Origin: Jeotgalibaca sp052266715
GTDB taxonomy: Bacteria; Bacillota; Bacilli; Lactobacillales; Aerococcaceae
Assembly: GCA_052266715.1 (NCBI GenBank)
Contig: JBQPRB010000002.1
Reading direction: 5' to 3' (one strand)
DNA length: 64,000 nt
Shown: one piece after another, positions 60,089-64,000 of the stretch
How positions within the stretch are numbered: position 1 is the stretch's first letter
Layout: each line of letters starts with the position of its first letter
Notes under the pieces: generated by a model
Told to the model about the DNA's origin: nothing
Databases searched by the model: none
What the model saw: the letters and a program-made list of their open reading frames with translations, nothing else
Program-made: the position numbers and the translations under genes

Positions 60089-60907
60089 ATGAATATAACA
60101 ACTGAGCAATTACATGAAACAACTGAATTTTTAAAAGAAAAAGGATTGTTGAATCCTGAAGTTGGTTTGATTTTGGGATCCGGACTTGGCGATTTAGCTG
60201 ATGAAATTATGGATGCAATTGCAGTCCCTTACGAAGATATTCCTAATTTTCCAACTTCCACGGTTTCAGGTCATAAAGGCCAATTGGTTTACGGTACTCT
60301 TGCTGGTAAAAAAGTTATCGCTATGCAAGGACGTTTCCATTTCTACGAAGGCTATCATATTCAAGAAGTTACTATGCCGGTTCGTGTTATGAAGTTGTTA
60401 GGTGTACATTCCATTGGGGTGACAAATGCTGCGGGTGGGGCGAATTTTGATTTCACACCTGGAGATTTGATGCTTATTACCGATCACATTAACTTCACAG
60501 GACAAAACCCATTAATAGGTAAAAACGATGATGAAATGGGACCGCGCTTCCCAGATATGAGCGAAACATATGACAAAGAGTATCAAGAAAAAATTAAAGA
60601 GGTAGCAACCGAGATGGGTGTCTCTCTTAAGGAAGGCGTATATATGGGCTTTAGTGGACCCACTTACGAAACGCCTGCAGAAATAGTTATGGCTCGTACA
60701 TTTGGTGCTGATGCTGTTGGGATGTCAACTGTTCCGGAAGCAATCGTAGCTCGTCATTCTGGTTTACGTATCTTTGGTATTTCATGTATCACAAACTTGG
60801 CTGCAGGTATGCAATCGAACCTTAACCACGATGAAGTAGTAGAAGTTACAACAAGAGTAAATCAAACATTCAAAGAACTTCTAAAAAATACTTTACGTGC
60901 TATTTAG
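60089..60907 (+). CDS. punA: Purine nucleoside phosphorylase, trimeric type
   Basis: It cleaves guanosine, inosine and deoxy analogues with phosphate to the base and (deoxy)ribose 1-phosphate. It has 272 residues with LILGSGLGDLAD at the phosphate site, MQGRFHFYEGYH and VTNAAGGANFDFTPGDLML. GGTAGGAG precedes the ATG. Together with deoB and the nucleoside importer at 26-31 kb it provides a route from external nucleosides to pentose phosphates. Confidence 0.97.
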   Translation: MNITTEQLHETTEFLKEKGLLNPEVGLILGSGLGDLADEIMDAIAVPYEDIPNFPTSTVSGHKGQLVYGTLAGKKVIAMQGRFHFYEGYHIQEVTMPVRVMKLLGVHSIGVTNAAGGANFDFTPGDLMLITDHINFTGQNPLIGKNDDEMGPRFPDMSETYDKEYQEKIKEVATEMGVSLKEGVYMGFSGPTYETPAEIVMARTFGADAVGMSTVPEAIVARHSGLRIFGISCITNLAAGMQSNLNHDEVVEVTTRVNQTFKELLKNTLRAI

Positions 60908-60929
60908 AGAGTAATTGATTGATTATTTG

Positions 60930-60991
60930 AGATTCCCATTGCTGTGTGTTAAAGTTACGTTTGTGTTTTCAGAGTGGGAATCTTGTATAAT
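60930..60991 (+). promoter_or_regulatory. Imperfect hairpin and promoter before the RibT-like gene
   Basis: AGATTCCCA (60930-60938) pairs with TGGGAATCT (60975-60983) over a long 36-base loop. TATAAT (60986-60991) follows two bases later and is the likely -10 of the next operon. The stem could be a weak terminator for punA or an operator at the promoter; the sequence does not decide. Confidence 0.45.
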
Positions 60992-61019
60992 CATTTTTTA
61001 AAGATGTGAGGAGAAAAGT

Positions 61020-61406
61020 GTGTTAATTTCTTATAACCAGAATTATGAAAAAATAGCGATGGGACTACTTTCATATATTGCGGATTTTAAATCGGTCGAT
61101 CGACTTCAAGATGAAATGGAGAGTTATATCCAATCGGAAGACAAGCAATTGTTTTTATGGAAAGATACCGATACGGATAATATTGTTGGTATTATCGGAG
61201 TGGAATACAATGATGTTGTGGCCTTGGTCCGGCATGTTGCTATAAATCCCTCTTTTCGTAATGAAGGAATAGTCTATAAATTATTAAATAAATTACAATC
61301 TCTCTTTCCAAATCATGCGATAAATGGAACGTTGGAAACGGCACCTATAATTGCAAAATGGGCTCAAAAATTAAACGAAATAGATGATTCGGTGGACCAA
61401 AAATGA
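61020..61406 (+). CDS. ribT: RibT-like GNAT-family acetyltransferase
   Basis: A 128-residue protein with the GNAT core NIVGIIGVEYNDVVALVRHVAI and acetyl-CoA-loop-like PSFRNEGIVYKLLNKL. It resembles RibT, encoded at the end of the riboflavin operon in Bacillus just upstream of scpA, but no riboflavin synthesis genes are next to it here. GTG start with GAGGAG upstream. Its TGA overlaps the scpA ATG. Substrate unknown. Confidence 0.78.
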   Translation: MLISYNQNYEKIAMGLLSYIADFKSVDRLQDEMESYIQSEDKQLFLWKDTDTDNIVGIIGVEYNDVVALVRHVAINPSFRNEGIVYKLLNKLQSLFPNHAINGTLETAPIIAKWAQKLNEIDDSVDQK

Positions 61407-62173
61407 TGAATGAACAAGAATCATTAACTATTAAGCTCGAAAGTTTTGAGGGTCCGCTTGATCTATTGTTGCATTTGATTAAGGAGCTGAAAGTAGATAT
61501 CCTTGATATTCCAATGGCTGAAATAACAGAGCAATACTTACAATATCTTCATGCAATGCAAGAACTACGTCTTGATATTGCTGGAGATTATTTGTTAATG
61601 GCTGCTACGCTAGTTGAAATAAAAAGCAGAATGCTTTTACCTAAGAAAGTCATTGAGATTGAAGATGACTTCTACGAAGAAGGTGAAGATCCGCGTGAAG
61701 AATTAATTCAACAGCTATTGGAGTATAAAAGGATCCAGGAGGCGGCTAAAGTCCTTAAGGAAATGGAAGTAGAGCGTGGTGAATATTTCACGAAGCTCCC
61801 AGCAGATTTGGACAATTACCGTCAATCGATACCTTTAGAAGCGGGAGAAGTTTCTCGTGAAGATTTGTTGCAGGCCCTTCAAAAAATGTACCAACGTCTG
61901 CAAAAAAAGAAACCATTACAAGCAAAAATGAATCAAGAAGCGATATCTGTTGAACAAACAATGATTCATATCTTAAGTCGATTCGAACAATTTTCAACAA
62001 ACAAAAAAATGAAAATTCCTTTTTCGTCTTTTTACGAAATACCAACTAAGACAGCTATCGTCAATACTTTTCTTGCCATGCTGGAATTGGTAAAAGAGCG
62101 AAAAATAATTTTTAGGCAAGAGCTAACTTATGGAGAAATTTTGTTGGAACGGATAGAAGGAGGTCAGCATTAA
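61403..62173 (+). CDS. scpA: Segregation and condensation protein ScpA
   Basis: The kleisin subunit that bridges the SMC dimer in chromosome condensation. The protein is 256 residues and begins with LESFEGPLDLLLHLIKELKVDILDI, the N-terminal SMC-neck contact; a charged middle and a C-terminal winged helix follow. ATGA overlap with the upstream gene. A second ATG follows immediately, so the first residue is uncertain by one codon. Confidence 0.96.
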   Translation: MMNEQESLTIKLESFEGPLDLLLHLIKELKVDILDIPMAEITEQYLQYLHAMQELRLDIAGDYLLMAATLVEIKSRMLLPKKVIEIEDDFYEEGEDPREELIQQLLEYKRIQEAAKVLKEMEVERGEYFTKLPADLDNYRQSIPLEAGEVSREDLLQALQKMYQRLQKKKPLQAKMNQEAISVEQTMIHILSRFEQFSTNKKMKIPFSSFYEIPTKTAIVNTFLAMLELVKERKIIFRQELTYGEILLERIEGGQH

Positions 62174-62757
62174 TGGAGGAAAAAATTGGTTCTTTGGAGA
62201 GTTTATTGTTTGTTGCGGGTGATGAAGGACTTACGCTTGAGGAAATGACTGCTTTGTTAGAAATTACTCCATTAGAGGCGCACAACTTGGTATCCTTGCT
62301 AAAACAAGCCTATGAGCAAAATCAGGGCTCCGGACTAACAATAATTGAAACAAGAAATCGGTATCAGTTGGCCACCAAAAGGCAATATTCAGAATTGATC
62401 AAGCAATATGCAGTTTCTCCATTTACCTCTCACTTATCACAAGCAGCTCTTGAAACGTTAGCAATCATAGCCTATAAACAACCGATTACGAGAATTGAAA
62501 TCGATGAAATTCGTGGCGTCCAATCCTCAAGTATGTTACAAAGGCTAATATTGAGAGGGTTGGTTAAAGACCTCGGAAGGTCAGAAACGCCGGGAAGACC
62601 AATAAATTACGGAACATCAGAATATTTCATGAACTATTTTGGCTTAAAAGATTTGGATGATTTACCTAATGCTGAAGGTTTATTTGAAATGGCTGAAGAT
62701 GAATTTTTTGATTTATTTGATCAGGAAGATTTCCCCATAACAGAGGAAGAGGGTTAA
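62173..62757 (+). CDS. scpB: Segregation and condensation protein ScpB
   Basis: It dimerises and binds the middle of ScpA through two winged helices. It has 194 residues with ESLLFVAGDEGLTLEEM and LETLAIIAYKQPITRIEID. The start overlaps the scpA stop by one base (TAATG), with GGAGG in the end of scpA. smc is not in this window. Confidence 0.96.
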   Translation: MEEKIGSLESLLFVAGDEGLTLEEMTALLEITPLEAHNLVSLLKQAYEQNQGSGLTIIETRNRYQLATKRQYSELIKQYAVSPFTSHLSQAALETLAIIAYKQPITRIEIDEIRGVQSSSMLQRLILRGLVKDLGRSETPGRPINYGTSEYFMNYFGLKDLDDLPNAEGLFEMAEDEFFDLFDQEDFPITEEEG

Positions 62758-62765
62758 AAGATATA

Positions 62766-63497
62766 ATGGAAAGACTACAAAAGGTAATCGCTCATGCAGG
62801 AATCGCATCGCGTAGAAAAGCAGAAGAATTAATTACAGAAGGGCGCGTCACTGTAAATGGAAAACGCGTGACAGAATTAGGAATCAAAGTTTCAAATCGG
62901 GATCAAGTAGAAGTGAATGGCTTGCCTATCTATCGTGAAGAGCCTGTCTATTATTTGTTTTATAAACCTAAAAATACACTCTCAGCTGTCTCAGACGATA
63001 AAGATCGGACCGTTGTAAATGATTATTTCAAAGGAATCAAAGAACGTATTTATCCGATTGGCAGATTGGATTATGATACAACAGGTCTCTTATTAATGAC
63101 GAATGATGGAGAATTCGCTAATATATTAATGCATCCGAAATACCACGTAGAGAAAACGTATGTAGCTAAAGTAAATGGCATCCCTACCAAAGAGCAGTTA
63201 TTGAAATTAGAGCGTGGTGTAGTGATAGATGGTAAAAAAACGTCTAAAGCAAAAGCGCGACTGATTTCACAAAACTTAAAAAATAAGACTGCAGTCGTTG
63301 AGCTTACAATTCACGAAGGCTGGAACCATCAAGTCAAGAAAATGTTTGCGGCAATTGACTGTCCCGTTACGAAATTAAAAAGAGAGCGGTTTGGCTTTTT
63401 ATCGCTGGATAATCTCCAACCAGGCATGTATCGACCTTTGAAAGCTTTCGAAGTCGAAAAAATGAAGAATCTGGCTAAACAACAGTCCCAGAAGTAA
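62766..63497 (+). CDS. rluB: Pseudouridine synthase RluB-type
   Basis: It modifies a uridine in helix 80 of 23S rRNA by family assignment. The enzyme is 243 residues with an N-terminal S4 RNA-binding domain (about 1-55, IAHAGIASRRKAEELI) and catalytic GRLDYDTTGLLLMTNDG with Asp102. The C-terminal region HEGWNHQVKKMF is typical. It is spaced 8 bp from scpB in the probable ribT-scpA-scpB-rluB operon. Confidence 0.94.
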   Translation: MERLQKVIAHAGIASRRKAEELITEGRVTVNGKRVTELGIKVSNRDQVEVNGLPIYREEPVYYLFYKPKNTLSAVSDDKDRTVVNDYFKGIKERIYPIGRLDYDTTGLLLMTNDGEFANILMHPKYHVEKTYVAKVNGIPTKEQLLKLERGVVIDGKKTSKAKARLISQNLKNKTAVVELTIHEGWNHQVKKMFAAIDCPVTKLKRERFGFLSLDNLQPGMYRPLKAFEVEKMKNLAKQQSQK

Positions 63498-63528
63498 TGT
63501 GTTGCTGTCAAGGAAGGTGATTGATTTG

Positions 63529-64000
63529 GTGAACACAAAAGCAAAGATACTAGTAGTTGATGATGAAGAACGTATCAGAAAGTTGTTAAATTTATATTTG
63601 AACAAAGAGGGCTATGAAACGCAAGAAGTTTCCGATGGTATTAGCGCTTTGGATTTAATGAAGATACATGATTACGATTTGGTCTTGTTGGATATTATGT
63701 TACCAGGTATCGATGGCATCCAAATCATCAAGGAGATAAGAAAAATAAAAGAAACGCCCATTATCATGATTTCAGCCCGGGGAGAAGAAAATCATCGCGT
63801 GGAAGGGTTTCAGGCAGGGGCTGACGATTATATTGTTAAACCGTTTAGTCCAAGGGAAGTTATGTTACGCGTAGGTGCCCTATTAAAACGAACCAAAGTC
63901 AACAATCATGAGCCGGAAATAATCTCATATTCTGAGTTAGAAATATATCCAGAATCACGTTTAGTATTGGCTGCAGGTGAACCAATAACCCTGACACCGA
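63529..64000 (+). CDS. OmpR-family response regulator, ResD/WalR-like (partial)
   Basis: The gene runs off the right edge after 157 residues. The receiver has D11/D12, phospho-acceptor D55 (LVLLDIMLPGIDG), the SAR motif and K in VKPF; the beginning of the winged-helix domain is visible. GTG at 63529 is preferred because AAGGTGA is eight bases upstream. Position after rluB matches resD/srrA of Bacillus and Staphylococcus, so a respiration-linked regulator is plausible, but WalR-type proteins look similar in this domain. Confidence 0.85.
   Translation, partial: MNTKAKILVVDDEERIRKLLNLYLNKEGYETQEVSDGISALDLMKIHDYDLVLLDIMLPGIDGIQIIKEIRKIKETPIIMISARGEENHRVEGFQAGADDYIVKPFSPREVMLRVGALLKRTKVNNHEPEIISYSELEIYPESRLVLAAGEPITLTP

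Noticed and set aside
60930..60983. Riboswitch after punA
   Set aside because: A single long-range stem with a 36-base loop and no conserved core resembling a purine or other known riboswitch.
1..64000. CRISPR arrays, tRNA or rRNA genes, prophage or transposase genes
   Set aside because: No direct-repeat array, tRNA cloverleaf, rRNA segment or transposase/integrase of mobile type was recognised; XerD is a chromosomal housekeeping recombinase with conserved neighbours.

Overview
The window is a continuous stretch of core chromosome from a low-GC Gram-positive bacterium of the order Lactobacillales. Gene content and order suggest the Carnobacteriaceae/Enterococcaceae side of the order, but the genus cannot be fixed from this sequence alone. 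Supporting signs are strong AGGAGG-type ribosome sites, many TTG/GTG starts, rho-independent terminators with T runs, and several gene strings shared with Bacillus subtilis (ytkL-ytoI-nrnA; cshB-yqgB-sodA-pbpA-rpmG-fau-gluP-glcK; ymfF-ymfH-ymfI-rodZ-pgsA-cinA-recA-rny-ymdB-ricA-mutS-mutL; ruvA-ruvB-queA; dnaE-pfkA-pyk; fur-xerD-deoB-punA; ribT-scpA-scpB-rluB-resD). No prophage, insertion sequence with transposase, CRISPR array, tRNA or rRNA was seen.

Layout. 1-5.2 kb: a minus-strand PadR regulator with a HAAS-like partner cut by the window edge, then ytkL, ytoI and nrnA, and the opposing zwf. 5.3-14 kb: cshB, a DUF1189 membrane protein, sodA, a giant YfhO-type glycosyltransferase, the class B penicillin-binding protein PbpA, and two small minus-strand membrane proteins. 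14-20 kb: rpmG, fau, a rhomboid protease, glucokinase, a rhodanese-like protein without its catalytic cysteine, a PNPOx-type protein, a 43-residue membrane microprotein and gndA. 20-31 kb: a CovRS/ArlRS-like two-component pair, yidC with acyP, a DUF1033 protein, ftsK, and a BMP-type nucleoside ABC importer. 31-38.8 kb: the EF-P modification genes ymfF/ymfH/ymfI, rodZ, pgsA, cinA and SOS-boxed recA. 39-46.5 kb: rny, a GC-rich structured element, ymdB, ricA-like, mutS and mutL. 46.5-56.5 kb: msrB, ruvAB, queA, a DUF2929 protein, dnaE, and pfkA-pyk behind a perfect cre match. 56.6-64 kb: cvfB, fur, xerD, deoB, punA, a RibT-like acetyltransferase, scpA, scpB, rluB, and the start of a ResD/WalR-type response regulator that runs off the right edge.

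How the genes work together. Central carbon flow is represented by glcK, pfkA, pyk, zwf and gndA. Nucleosides taken up by the BMP importer could be split by PunA and their ribose-1-phosphate isomerised by DeoB. DNA maintenance is dense (recA, mutSL, ruvAB, dnaE, ftsK, xerD, scpAB). RNA turnover is covered by nrnA, rny, ymdB, ricA-like and cshB. Envelope functions are yfhO, pbpA, yidC, rodZ and pgsA.

Most of the window is ordinary. The least explained item is the roughly 230-bp GC-rich, multi-hairpin element between rny and ymdB. It has near-terminal inverted repeats and a possible 8-bp flanking duplication, so it could be a MITE-like repeat or a structured RNA. Several palindromes overlap promoters (PadR, sodA, nucleoside importer, rodZ) and look like operators for regulators that are not identified here.
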